Positions 38,001-50,692 of a DNA stretch of 64,000 nt are shown here, piece by piece (the first letter of the stretch is position 1; each line of letters begins with the position of its first letter). The position numbers and the translations under genes are program-made. The notes under the pieces are model-generated. The model did no database searches. It saw only the letters and a list, made by a program, of their open reading frames with translations, and was not told the DNA's origin. The stretch comes from Lasioglossum baleicum (Eukaryota > Arthropoda > Insecta > Hymenoptera > Halictidae). Location of the stretch: NCBI RefSeq assembly GCF_051020765.1, contig NC_134932.1, forward strand, positions 5,208,001 to 5,272,000. The letters run 5' to 3'.

Positions 38001-41000
38001 GTTCTATAGTTTTTACAAATAACTGGAAGAATTTCATTGTTCGTGAAAAATGTGAGTGTCAATTTTCAGGAGCGATGTCGATCGGAAAAATTGACGAACC
38101 ACTAATTATTCGAACTTGGTCATATAATACGAGAATTTTAATTGTTACTGGATAGGTCTCTGTATTTTTCCATTTTATACAAACTCATTCAACGTTCTCC
38201 TGTACATTTAACAATGACTTCGACAATAACAATGAAGTTACTAACGAAGTTGTAGTTGCTATAAAACACGTACAGGTGAATTATAAAAGCTTGAAATCAG
38301 ATTTTCGTGGCTCATTGAACGCAAGTGCGTCGCTGGCTGGCGAGTCGATGACGAGAAGCTGGAATGGAGCGGCTCCGGTGGAAGGAGTTTCCCGAAACGA
38401 ATCGCCACAATTAAGCTCGCAATTATTCGCGACGAAGACTATTCCGTCCCCTCCCGTTCCCCGGTTCCGTTAATTTAATTTGCCTCGCGGGAGACGTTGC
38501 CCGAAGGAAAACGATCGGCGAGATTGGAATCTGTGGCAATGAAGTATTGAGAATCCATTTTTAAATGCGTTTTATCGGTCCCGCGGCGGCGCGCCGCATC
38601 GCATCACCAGTGAATATACGACGCCGGGAACTTATCCCGAACCAATTGCACTTAGTCCGGCCGATACGACTAACAATGCTTCTGCCGGGTTGCTATATAA
38701 ATTGCGAACCCGGCTAATGTACCCGACATCCACGGAATACTTAACCGCGCCTTTCGGCATCGCAACGAGCGCCATCGACGAGCTAAATATACAACCATCA
38801 CTCTTTCGACTTGGAGCGGCAATTATTCAGCCGTTCAAAGTGATCCGAGAGACAGAGAGAGAGGTAGAGAGTAAGCCCGGCTCTCGTTCGCGTCGAAGGA
38901 TGTCGCCGTTGACAGATTTCAAAGGAACCATCCTTCTGTGCCGTCACGAAAGCCTCTGGAACTTGTATTGCTCGTTCGATCGGCAAGGAATTCCGGCTAA
39001 ACCGTGGATTCCCGATTATTTTTAGCTCAAAGTGTTCCGCGTTACGCCGGGGCGCTTTGCTATTCCAAATCTTCGTGTGCATTGCTCCCCCCGAGTAATA
39101 TGTAACGAGAACAATCGATGCACCGAGTCTTCCGCGGCGAAATCGACAATCTTCGGCGCCAGGCAATATTCCTCCTCCCCATCCCTCCATCGCGCTAGAG
39201 ACCTGCTTCTTCAGAGCTCTCAATTTTCCAATCCTTCAAACAGATTCTCATTCTTCCAATGACTGTTGGTTATAGTTTAATGTAAAATACTGTGCACGTC
39301 ATAAATCATTTTATACCTTTTTCACACCGTTATCTCCTGCGAATCTGTCACTTTCCACCCTTATCGCGTCGAACCATAAACATTGCGGAGATAGACAGTT
39401 TATCGGTGCTTCGCTCCGTATCTTGACAAGCGATCTGAATCGACCCATTGTTTGTTAAACACGTCTTGTCCAGAATGACCTCCGAAATATCTACCAGGTG
39501 TGCGCATCTCCTTACTCGCATTGCTCTTCTCCCAACACTGTGCTGGTGCCGGAGTTTGCGTAATCGCGAGACTTAAATCTTAATTACTCGAGTCCGCAGC
39601 GCGAAGTGCATGAATCTCTCTCGGATTACTCACGGAATATTCGCAACAAATAGAGAGAGCCCCCGAGAGCCAGCGGAGAAGTCAGCGGAGCGGGATCGCG
39701 AAAGAATAGCAGAGTTTATGTCCATTGTCTCGGAGGCAGCGCGCTTCTATCTCGGACGGATCGCGAGCGATAAATCGTTCCCGATTCCTCGGGCTTCCTC
39801 CGGTCGTCCTCGCTGTCAACTGTGGGGATCGTGCGACTCGCCGTGTCGCGGACTTCCGGTCGGCGCAGGTGCGTGTTACACGCGTGAGCGGCCATTGCAG
39901 GCCGCGGACAAAAGGCACACGCAGCACGTCCGAAGCGTGCAGGCATCGTACGTATGCACGAATCCTCCGACCAATCGCGAGCCTCCTTTTCAGAAGCCAT
40001 TCCTTCGGAAAGCTGCGCCAAGGTGTGCCGAGAGGAACGAGTACAGGCCAAGGGCGTGGTTCCCGCGATTATTTCATTCATCGAGGACTGGGAGACAGGG
40101 GTTAACCTCTATGATTATGCATGTGCATACTTCTCGGAACTAGTCACACAATTGCCACGTAAAACTTGTGGTACACGCTCGAACGGCGCCGATAACGAGG
40201 CGATAAGATAGGCGAACGCCACCCGTGTCGCGAAGAAATTGCGCCGACAAATATAATAGTTACTCCAACCAAACAAGGTCTAAACGGTTCGATTGCTCGG
40301 ACTGGAATGTCCTTGTGATCCTGAGTTGATGTTTTGATTGGCCCCGCCTCTGCAGGGTCGTTGTTCTTTTCTGAGGAGGTTTTCCAGGACAAGTGGCCTC
40401 GCCTCCATCTACTTGTCCCTCATCTGCAAGCCTTTCGCGAGGACATCGGAGCTGTGGTTCAAGGACACTGTATCTGGGCAGTGTCCACTATCGATCTAGG
40501 AGCACTTGAGATGGAAGAGAAGGTTGGGAGAGAAGATCTCGCCTATTGTCTCCATTTCCGCCGTTTCTTACACTAATCTTGGCGCGAGACGTGTGAACAC
40601 GGTCGCGGCCAATATCGCATGATAAGGGGCGACGCGCCGTCATCGATCACGCGACTGAACTTTTGAAAGTTTCCCGTAATTCCGCGCGCATGGTGATTTT
40701 CTTTGGCGAGGACTCCGCCCTCGAATGCTCGTCGGGACGTCTCCTCGAGTAACCACCGAGGGATTACGGGTAACAAGTGATTCCGTTGATACACGGCTCG
40801 CCACCGACACGAAAATCCTTCGAATAGGGTGCTCGCTCTATTGAATGGAATATCCACGGGATTTATTATCCGCACACCACCACCGTAGACCTCAATTTAT
40901 TCCGTCCCATGATATCGGAGACCGGCGCATCGGAGGCTTCGCGAAATTCGCTGACCCTTGGATTAAAAATTGATAGAAATACGGTCCAATCAGGTGACAC

Positions 41001-41534
41001 GAATAAATGGATACCGATCGAAAGGTGGGTTCAGCAAGGTGACGATCGAGGTCGCCGGTTGGCCGAGCTTCCTCGTGCGGAACCGGATAAATTCGCCCCG
41101 TCGACCTAAGAAATATTCGCCGTCGCCGGATCATAAGCACCCTCGGTCGACCGCCATCATCGACTTCACCGTAGGTATCTCCCGATGATGGCTGTGTGCG
41201 CGTGCGATCTCGCTTTAAAGGGATAACGCGTCCGGCGACTTAGCTCATAATATATTTACGGTTACCTTACGACGTTTATATATTATCCTGTCCCTGGCTG
41301 TCCCCTCCCGCGCCGCCACCGACCTCGCCGCTGATGTATTATGCATTCCGAACGCGATGTATTCTCGCATGCGCGCGTTACACGGCTCATACATTTTTGA
41401 CCTCGATCTATCGAGTTCATTCCGCGGTAGCAGCCACGTTTAGCTCTCGCGAGCCCCGCGACCGCCACGGAAGAAAATGCGTGAAATCCCTTCGCAGCCA
41501 GGCTGCCGCGAACACGCCGGTGGCAGTGAAGCAA

Positions 41535-41558
41535 CGTTCACGTTCACGTTCACGTTCA
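41535..41558. repeat. CGTTCA hexanucleotide repeat, 4 units
   Basis: Four exact tandem CGTTCA units followed by a degenerate CATTCG unit. Confidence 0.9.
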
Positions 41559-42808
41559 CATTCGCCGTGCCATCGACCTCTCATCCTTCTGTCTCGCTCT
41601 CTCGCTGTCTCGCGTCTCGATCCTGCTCCAACGATCCGTCCTTCGCTCGTTCTTCCCTCTCGTCTTCTCTCGATCTATCTTTCTCAGGCTGATCCTACGT
41701 GGTTAAGAGTTGGATTACCCTTATGGTATTCCGCGGGCTAAATCACCTATTATGCATACGCCAGCACTTCTGCGAGCCAACGAGAGCGAGAGAGAGAGAC
41801 GTGGCGGAGTCGAGCCGACTCGAGTCGTGGCTGGAGCACACTGGAGCCAAGTTCTCGGTAGCTCGAACGCTCCTCTCGTTCCCGGTGGCAGGCGGAATCC
41901 TCCGCCTATTACTCCCTCATTTGCCCCGGGTCCATAGAAATGTAATTAAATCCCCTGAGCGGACGCGAAACGACGCGACGCGATCCGAGTCAGCCCGAAC
42001 CCGAACCTACCCGATGCGACGACGCGAGCTACCGTGCCCGCTGACTCGTGGGAAAGTCGTCGAGCTTCCGGGGGGGTTGCGGGCGGCCGGCCGGGGAGGT
42101 ACTTTTGACAGGCAAGCGTTAATTAGCGCCACCAGGATCGACGACCTCATCATTTTTTTAAACTTAATTGGGCAAGCACCGCAATTAGACGAGAGGCGAA
42201 CGCTAGAACGCGCGCACGGCTCGACAAAGCGGGGAGTGGGAAACACACCAGGGTTGGAAGAAACGCATCTCTACCGGACGATCTTCTGTTCCACTGGGAC
42301 AAAGAACTTCGCCGGAGAACCAGCCGCGCACAATTTTTGCCTCCTACACTTCCTGTTCCACCCTCCAACTTTGTTTTCTTCTCTCTCGCTATTCGCTTTT
42401 TTCTACGCGACCGTGTCCTCGTGGTTGATATACGCCGCGCTCTCGGACACAGGGAAATTAATTTCACGTTTGCAAGACGGCCCCGAGCATTCGCGAATCC
42501 GTGCAAGATACCCGGGTACACCCCCTGGCAAAGTGATAACTAGACTGCGGATCTTTATGCGAAATGAAAAATGTTCGCATTGATTGCAGGGCACAGGAGC
42601 TAAAAAAAAATTGTATTCTTCTTCTAATTATCTTACTAAGCTGAAACTTTGATGTTCTTACTTTGATGAACATTGATGTCCTCAAATATGTTTATTACGT
42701 CGCCCGCTGTAAATTGAACGTGCCAATTTTTCTCATAAATGCATAAAAACCGGAGTCTAGTGATAACACCTAAATCTTCGTGGCTCTGGCTTCGTGTGAT
42801 TTGGTGTT

Positions 42809-42868
42809 GAATATTTCATTGAAATATTTCTTAATATTATATCATCGAATATTTCATTGAAATATTTC
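42809..42868. repeat. Two perfect copies of a 22-bp near-palindrome
   Basis: GAATATTTCATTGAAATATT plus TC occurs at 42809-42830 and 42847-42868. Each copy is almost self-complementary (GAATATTTCA / TGAAATATTC). They lie in an AT-rich pocket at 42590-42910. Confidence 0.7.
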
Positions 42869-45800
42869 ATTAAAAGATTATCAAGTTAAGTAAGTAAGCT
42901 AGGGTTAAAGTTGAAAATCCATTTTATTTCTGCTTACTCTCACTCCATTTTATTTTCGTCCTACCTCGGGGTTCCCCTAAGAACTGTTTTATATTTCTCG
43001 CTGTAGTAATATTTTCAACACCGCCACCATTTTTTCGCGCCCCACGCCGAAGAAAGGATTTTCTGCCACCGTGTGCAAAAATGCTCCGCGTTGCAGCGGA
43101 TTTGAGAGATCTACGTTGTCCTATCATTTTGCCGCGGGGTGTACGTGCGCGCGATACGCGGCGAAGTGCAGACAGGAGAGGAAATAAAAATATCTTGGCC
43201 AGGGACGTACGCGGTTTGCGACGTTTGCTGCGGAGTTTCATTTAGAATTAATTTCTCTCGTCAACGGTCGGCGCGTGCTTCCGCGGATGTCGGTACGCAA
43301 TTCGAGAGAGTATGCGAGAGAGAATCGGTCTCGCGACGGTTTTCTTGCCGCGGGTATCGGTTTCCCCGCGCGAGGAGATAGACGAGGTTCTGAAACAACG
43401 GGGACAAAAAGAATGATCTACGGGGACGACGGGCGGGGTTGCATCGATGCAATTGCATTCCGCCCACGGCCCCACGGATTCGAAAGTCAAAACCCTCCTC
43501 GTTCCGTGCATCTTCTTATTCGTCGTTCTACCTCTCCCGGAATCCTCTCCGCGGCCCATCTCTTTCTCCGAGTTACCGTGAACTTTCAAAGTTTATCTTT
43601 TCGCGCGTCGGCCGTCCTCGTCTTTCTTTACGCGCGGCCGCGGAAAGCAGCATCGCGATCCCTCGGCTGTTTGCCGGTCTCTCTCTCTCTCTCGCTCCCT
43701 CGCCGGCCGAGCCAACTTTACACTCGGTACATTATGAATACCACGATTTTCGCGAAGAAGTTATACGCTTCGGTCATTTTTAAAATGGAAAACTGCGAGG
43801 AAAAGTGGGTCGTGCGCGCACGGGCTTAGAGCAACGTTCGCCCGCTGCCGCTAGACTCGCCGATCCTCGAATCCTCTTACCGGCTTTCCGGCTCTCGCGA
43901 ATACCTCTTCGTTGAATGCAGGAAGCGTAGCATATTTTCCACGCTTCCCGATACTTTCCATCGTTATATTATTAATTAGCACGAATAAAACTTTCCCTTC
44001 GTCGATCGTTGCTCCAACGCTCCGCGGCTATGCCGCTGCTAGATGTTGGCGACTCGTTGTGCCGGAAACTGCTATCACGAATAAATATGCTCTCTCGTTA
44101 GCCCGTTATTAGAGACGCTCGGGCGCGTTTCTCTTACTGAACTATTTTTCTATCGCTTGCTTTAACCACTTCGAAAGAAAGTAAGATGGAATCCGATTCC
44201 TGTCGAGGCAACGTTTGGCAAGAGCTTTTCTCTAAATGAAGATGGTAAACTATGCTTTATTATGCGCTTTTTAAATGCACAATGTTTTTTCAAGAAATAT
44301 GTTCGTTACGCAGACTGTGCAACGTACGAGGGTGAACTGCAGCCAGGGGCTATTTCGGATCCAGATCCTGAATGAAGATTAAATTAATCCTGCTGCAATG
44401 TTGAGAAAACATTGCTATAAATAATGCACTAGCAACGATTTTCATGAAGAAATGTTATACGATAGTATCAAAGAATTTTAGTGAAACTCAGTTAACCCTT
44501 GCCCACCCCTCGGGCCAATTTGACAGATTTCAAAGAGGGGAGAGTGCATTCCGGAAAAGCGAATATTTCATTGAGTAAGATCGGCGTGCTTGTTAACAGC
44601 TGAAAATAATTATGCTTTCCGGGGTCGGCGGAATCGTTACCGGAGTTAATAATTTTCGAATAGCCGTGCGTCACGTGACGATACAAAGAGGCCAGGAGCG
44701 GGCAGTTTTTATCAGGAAATCTGCACGCGTCCTCTCGTGGACCTTTCGCGGTGCACCGTAATCCGTAGAAATATTAGAATGCAAAAGTCCAGCCGGTGTA
44801 AATGTTGGAACGTTGTATCAGGGCTCATTAAAAAGGGAGAATTATTTGCCTAACCGCGAACGAGCGGCGCGTCGTGCTTAATATGGCGGACGGTAATCGC
44901 GAACGGACACGTGACCGTGTCGAAAAACACGCGACAGCGTTCCAGACCGCGATAACGATACATACTTCGCCGAAGTGCGAGGTTGTCGATCGCAGTCGTC
45001 TGGCCCGATTATCAACAAGTTTGATTCCGAATGTCGATTCCTGTAATTTCGCAACGGTCACCCGGGGTCCGGGTCCACGATTCGCAACGTCAGGCACGGT
45101 AATGGCGAACCAAAGTGCACAGGTGCCGCAACAATTTACCGCGCACACGGCGGTGGAAACGGCACCTTGTTAATTGCTTGGGAACACGTAACGAGTAATG
45201 AATATTTTACTCGACGGCAGTTAGTCTTCCTAAAATGAGCTGATAATGTTGCGAATGTTTTAAAGGGTGCTTCGGAAACACAGACACTTTTTCCAACCGA
45301 CAATCCTGGAAAAGAAACGACTACAAATTGAAATTGCGGTCATAATGCAGCCGTATCTCCCCCTTTGAGGTCTGCAAATAAAAATGCAGCTGCAGAGATT
45401 GCCGGGAACTGCATTAGCATCTTAAAAAGCTACGAGCGGACTGTAGACCTTTATGCAAACGAATAGAATCTTCCGGGATTATTTTCCGTCTTGGCGATTC
45501 ATCTTACTTAACGGAATTCGATGGGTCTAACCTTTGCACTCGACGAATGAATATATTGTGTAATTCGAAACAATTACTACAGTATTTCATATGTGCCGGA
45601 GTTAAAATAACTTCGAGTGGAACGGGTTAAATGTAGTATAAACGAGTCGCATGAACCGTAAAGGATCGAATGCATAAAAAAATCCTCGAATTTCGTCGAG
45701 GTCTAGTCGTGAACGCCTTGTCACGAGCATAATGATCGATTGACGAGCGACGGCCTGCAGCAGCGCACAGCGCGCGTCCCTTAGAAATTCACAGACTCTC

Positions 45801-48800
45801 GGCCCCATTAACGCAGCGTTCCCTTTCGCGGCATTAGGTTCCATCTTGTCATCCTTTAAACGTTGAAACGTTTAGACCCGGGGCCGGAGCGCTCGTGTGA
45901 TAGAGAAGGCAATTTAGAGCGCGTTCCCGGCGTCTTCGCGCGACACCGAACGATTTTACGGGCGTTAATTGGTGAGCTCCTCGTCCTATGCCGTCAGCAG
46001 GTATATGATTTTTTTTTCTAGAAAAGAGTAAGACGCCCGGTGTCAGGTTGATGGATGGATGAGGCTCGAGCCAGTCCGCCCCCTCCTCTCCTCGGACGAC
46101 GCGACACGGCGACGGTTCGTTGATCCAGGGGCTTCGTTTTAAACTTTCAACCTCGAAAACTTGATACCTCCGGCCCGATCTCTCTCCCCCCGTTGCCCCT
46201 CTCCGCCCATCGACCGATACGCTCGCCCCCATACTGTTTTTAACTACTTCCCCCGGCATCGACCGGAATTTATCCGGGATTAAAGGTGAACCGGGGGAAC
46301 GCGACTCTATAATATTCCGCATCACGCTTATCTCCGGTGTCGCCCGCAGAAATTACGTTTCAGAATCGACTTCGGCGCGAGCGTCGTCGAATTTTCCGTG
46401 CGATTCACCCTCTCCTCCTCTATCGGTACACCGTCGTATCCCTTTCAGTCTGGCTCGGCTTGTACAGTTTTAAGTTTTAATACACGACCCTGAGAGTCGA
46501 GATCCCCAAACCGAACTTCCTCCATTCGCTGGCTCACCAAGACCGGGACAATCGCGGGAAGATCAACGGGTGGATCGAAGTTCCCTCGAAAACCGAGGAA
46601 TCTACGTAAGGATGATCCTCGAATAGAAGATTCCGGGTACGACGAGAGTCCCTCGGAAATGGATACGGAGCTCCGACGACGCTCTGACAGTCGTCGAACC
46701 TTTTGTGCTTTATTTATTCTGGCCTGGCGGACTTGACGCTCCGTGGCTCCGTCGACTGGCTGGCGGAAGTTTCCGGCGAATTCGCGAAACTACCCTTGCT
46801 GCTACAGCTGCGCTCGACCTAGATCGACCGGCGGCAGTCTCTGAATAAAAAAGGAGGGACTCCTCGAAACAAGAGAGAGAGAGAGAGGGGAGGGGTTGAT
46901 CTCGACACAACGATTTCGTTGCGTGTCTACTCGAGCGGACTCTTGTCGCGCAATGTCCTCCTGTCCGTTTTGCAACCCCCTTCGGCGTCGTGTCGCTGGG
47001 ACTCGAGATCGCCGCGTGTGATTTCGATTTCGCCAGGCCTGGCCGAGTACTTCGCGATTTATTTAACTTTAAGAGGAGTTCGCCGGCGAAGTGCTGGCCA
47101 CCGGAAGGGGGAACGGGGACAACGGTGAGAGGGGAACAGGGAATGACTGGTTTTGCGGGGCGCGAAAGGGGAGAATGGATGCGCGGGCGTGCATCGATGG
47201 AAAAGCGGAGCCGAGCGGTGCCTGGCTGGCCCCTCTGACGTTCCGGGGGCGTCAATGTATTGGGGGTACGTTCCAGGTTGATGCCACTGGCGCTGGACGC
47301 AATTTGAGAGCAATCGACTGAACGACACGCCGCAAATCAAACCCGTCCGTGGTAGTCGTGTGTTAGCTGGGCTCACCTCCACCGACTGCGTCGCCCCCTA
47401 CGTTCAACGAGTCCCACTCCATGTCACCTTTCACCCTTCCATGCCCGGGTGTGTTCCTCTCCTTCCTCTTTCTCCGTCCCTCGCCCTTCACCGTCACGCT
47501 TTTCGTTCCCCTGGACCTCTCTAGCGAGGCGAGGCGAGGCGCACTGTGCTCGCTCTATCCTCTCAATTTGAGTTGACGCTTCTCCGCACGGTCGAGCGAT
47601 TCGAGTTGACGCGCGACAGCTGCTTCTGCCGATGCATCGCCTTTCGCATCCGGCGCGCATTACACCGCTGTTACTGTTAATTGAATCGATCGTTTTCAGA
47701 TTGCCGGTTGGTATACTAGCACCGTAAAATCGACAAAATCTCGTCGCGCCCCGCCGCGTCCATAAGCGAGGATTTCCGGGGGATGGCCCGCCGGCGGCCT
47801 ATCCACCGACGCGACGTACGGCCGAGGGTGGCGAGACTGTCGGGCACACCGCAAATTCGCTGTATATTCGACAACCGAGTCCAGGAATCGCTTAACGAGT
47901 GAACTTTAGACTGTTCCGCTCCTTTCCAGCCAGCGGGCGTCAAGAGGCCGGGTTGACGATCATGCTTGTTACAGATTCCGTATCGCTGCTCTACCAATGT
48001 TGGGCAAAAATCGTCTGTCTGCAATACTCGATGCAGAACAGTTCACATACAAGAGTTGATATCGTTCTTTCGACATTGAATTTACTGTTAAATATGAACG
48101 TGAATATAGAAACACTTTCTTGTACCACAACGGAAACCAGAGCGTAACATGGCGTTAAATTCGAAGCGAATCTAGAACGCGAACGCGGAATGCTTTTATC
48201 CCGATTTTACGGTATCCGGTGTAGCAAGTGTCCGTTAATGACTAAAGTAAACGCGAGTTCACTCGGCGCGCACGGTGTAACGCGTTCAGTAATTTCGGTA
48301 ATACAGCGGCGGCTACGCTCCGTTAATAGAAGCACCGAGCAGAGCAGCAAACATCTTGAGCCATTAAAAAAGAACGGGGGTTATCACGAATTGGATGTGC
48401 GCGAAACTGTCTGACGTATGCTCGAAACTCGGCGCGCAGTTCCCGCGGCGTAGTTTGATTGCCAGTCGAACTTCAGCTATTTGTATGACCTTATTTGAGG
48501 TTTCTGGTCTTTGGAATCGAAGTTTCCGCGCAGCATCGCGTCAGAAATGGTTACGCCTCGGAAGCCCCCTGTATACCCGTCGCAAATTACTCTCCATCAC
48601 TTGACCGAGTTCCAACGCATGAGAAAAACTGTTCCCGGCTCGGAAATTCATATTCCATTATTATTTATCCGCACTTCGCGTATGCACTCCCGAATCCATA
48701 CCGGGAAAACGTTATTACCCCGGCACGATCACGACAATTTTATTCGATAAATAAACGCGACGTCGATCCATCCGCGCAGCCATCGCGAAAGCAAAAACTC

Positions 48801-49690
48801 GACTTGCGGATCTAATTAAATTTGACCTTGTTTCGGCTGCTCGAGCGGTATAGAATTCGATAGACAGGGTAATTCAAGTTCACAATCGATCTTACTTCGA
48901 TGCCGAACTTCGTGGGCACAAAGGGAGTACGCTAAGCTGAATAATCGAATCCAGGCTATTTCAACCGAATTTCCAGCATGTTCGTGTATCGAATATTGCT
49001 ACCGGTTGATTTAAATAAACGTAATCTAGCAGATGGCGGATTGAGATGATTAAACGGCAAAATCAATTTTTATTAACACATTACCGACCGGTGATTATTG
49101 CATAATTTTGAAAAATCTATGGTACATGGCTAAATACTGTTTAATGGAACCTTCCATAGCAACAGCAATTTTTATTGTGAACTAACAAGTCACCCTGAAT
49201 AACGTCATCTAACAGTTACATTTAAGATTGCAATGTAAAAGAAAATTTCTATGGTTTCTTTTGGTACAGCACAATTATTGAAAATCCTATTAATAGGCTT
49301 CCGGTAGGTAAAGTGTTAACTTTCCGTTTCTTAGAATTGGAAAATTTCTATTTTGCGTAACGATCGGCAGTCTAATATTTTTGGACATCGGAAGCGCCGA
49401 TGAATAGCGTAACTCTCTAGGAACTGTGTGCAGTTTTGTAGAGGTACTATGTAGTTCAATAATGTGTGCGGCAATGACGCTAGACATATGTAGAGATTTT
49501 CTGGTAAAAAGTCTCACAGATCGATGGGGTAACGCAACACAGAGGCCGCGTTTATACCATTGTTACCGTCAATTAAAACGGTCGCTCGCGGATCTGTGGT
49601 TGTTTTGCGACCCTCGAAATTGCATGGAGCACGTGGCTAAACCGGTCCTGCGAGCGTGGCTGCGTTTCGCAGGCGGCCGGAAAACATCAA

Positions 49691-49709
49691 GAGAGAGAGA
49701 GAGAGAGAG
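49691..49709. repeat. GA microsatellite
   Basis: Uninterrupted GA dinucleotides. Shorter runs of the same kind occur at 6405-6423, 8609-8624, 16447-16460, 17695-17706, 22379-22394 (CT), 32591-32605 (CT), 43679-43693 (CT) and 46873-46887. Confidence 0.9.
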
Positions 49710-50164
49710 GCAGACGGAGTCGCCGCTCGGATTTGACCGATCGATGATCTCTGTGAAGCGCTTAATTCCCCGTTTTCCCAGCCGCGCGAAACGAATAGTT
49801 GAATGGGCAGAGCGCGGGCACACTCGTCCGACACTTCGTAACTGCGTCGTCCCCTCGATTTGCATCGGGCCCGTTCAAGCGTCACGCGATCGTTACTATT
49901 AATCGGTTCGATTGCGTCGGAATTGACAGTTCCCTTAACAGCTCGCGCCCTGCTGATTTACCCGCGACGGATGTTTGCGTACTCTCCGGACAAAAGAGAT
50001 TCCGAATCCCCGATCCTCCATATCTGTTTTTTCGATCCCCTTCGATCTAGTATCGGCCACGCCGCGTCGAGCCAGGCGGGATCATCGATTTCGCGCCTGT
50101 TACGCGATCACCGGTGCAGTCATTGAATTTTTAATCGGAACTTGAAACCATCTCTCTGTCCCCT

Positions 50165-50692
50165 TTGATCAAGCTTTTTTCCCGTGTTTACCGACTCTTG
50201 CGGCAAACGCCGCGCCGCGCCGCGCGCACTTCTCCACCAATTTCCACTTTCCATTCGCGGAATACGTGTGTGCTCTTCGTTCCGTTTTTGTTCGTACGGC
50301 GCCGATGTGCAGATTCGCAAGCGCGCCGCGCGCCGACCGCTTATTCCCGCGGCTGTAAATTGACTTTACTCGTTCACCCTCGAATCCGACCGCGCGCGTC
50401 TTCCTTGATTGCCGGTCGGACGCAATATAAACGACGCATCGTCGCTCTTTCTGGCTCTGCTTTTTGTCTTTTTCGTTTCTCCCTTTCTCCTCCATCCGAC
50501 ACGCCGAACGACCACGCAATTTTATCGCGCGCGTGTCCATTCAGCCGCGACGTTAATCACGTTATTCTTCTTCGCTTGTGCGCGCGCGCCCGCTCGCTCG
50601 CTCGCTCGTTCGCGTGCCTACGAAGATAGCTCCGTTGAAAACAAAGTGAAATTGATAGCGGTCGGGATCGACGGGACTTCACAAAGCGCCCG
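50165..50692 (+). promoter_or_regulatory. Candidate promoter and first non-coding exon of the MOXD1-like gene
   Basis: This block is unusually rich in CpG and poor in stop codons. It contains a TATAAA at 50426-50431 and a run of GCTC repeats at 50591-50608. It ends with CCCG|GTAAGAAT, a fair splice donor after 50692. Splicing from there to the acceptor at 53026 would give a 2.3-kb intron leading to the MOXD1-like exon. The region reads open in several frames but encodes nothing recognisable, so a 5'UTR or promoter role is more likely than coding. The link to the gene is inference from order, strand and splice signals only. A first exon far upstream is the main alternative. Confidence 0.25.

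Larger units (their letters stand above)
35070..50164. other. Non-coding stretch with one unusually long chance-like frame
   Basis: No domain was recognised. The longest frame in the window lies at 41723-42583 (+, 286 codons from the first ATG). It is Arg/Ser/Pro-rich in its first half and matches no family I know. Other long frames, at 45849-46325 and 46710-47255 (both minus), have the same low-information composition. AT-rich islands are at 37560-38300, 42590-42910, 44200-44480 and 49030-49330. Confidence 0.4.

Noticed and set aside
38686..38697. TATA-box-like CTATATAAA in GC-rich flanks.
   Set aside because: No initiator, exon or splice donor could be tied to it; TATA-like words are common by chance.
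46710..47255. 181-codon minus-strand frame.
   Set aside because: Low-information Ser/Arg/Pro composition, plus-strand frames overlap it, no domain and no splice context.
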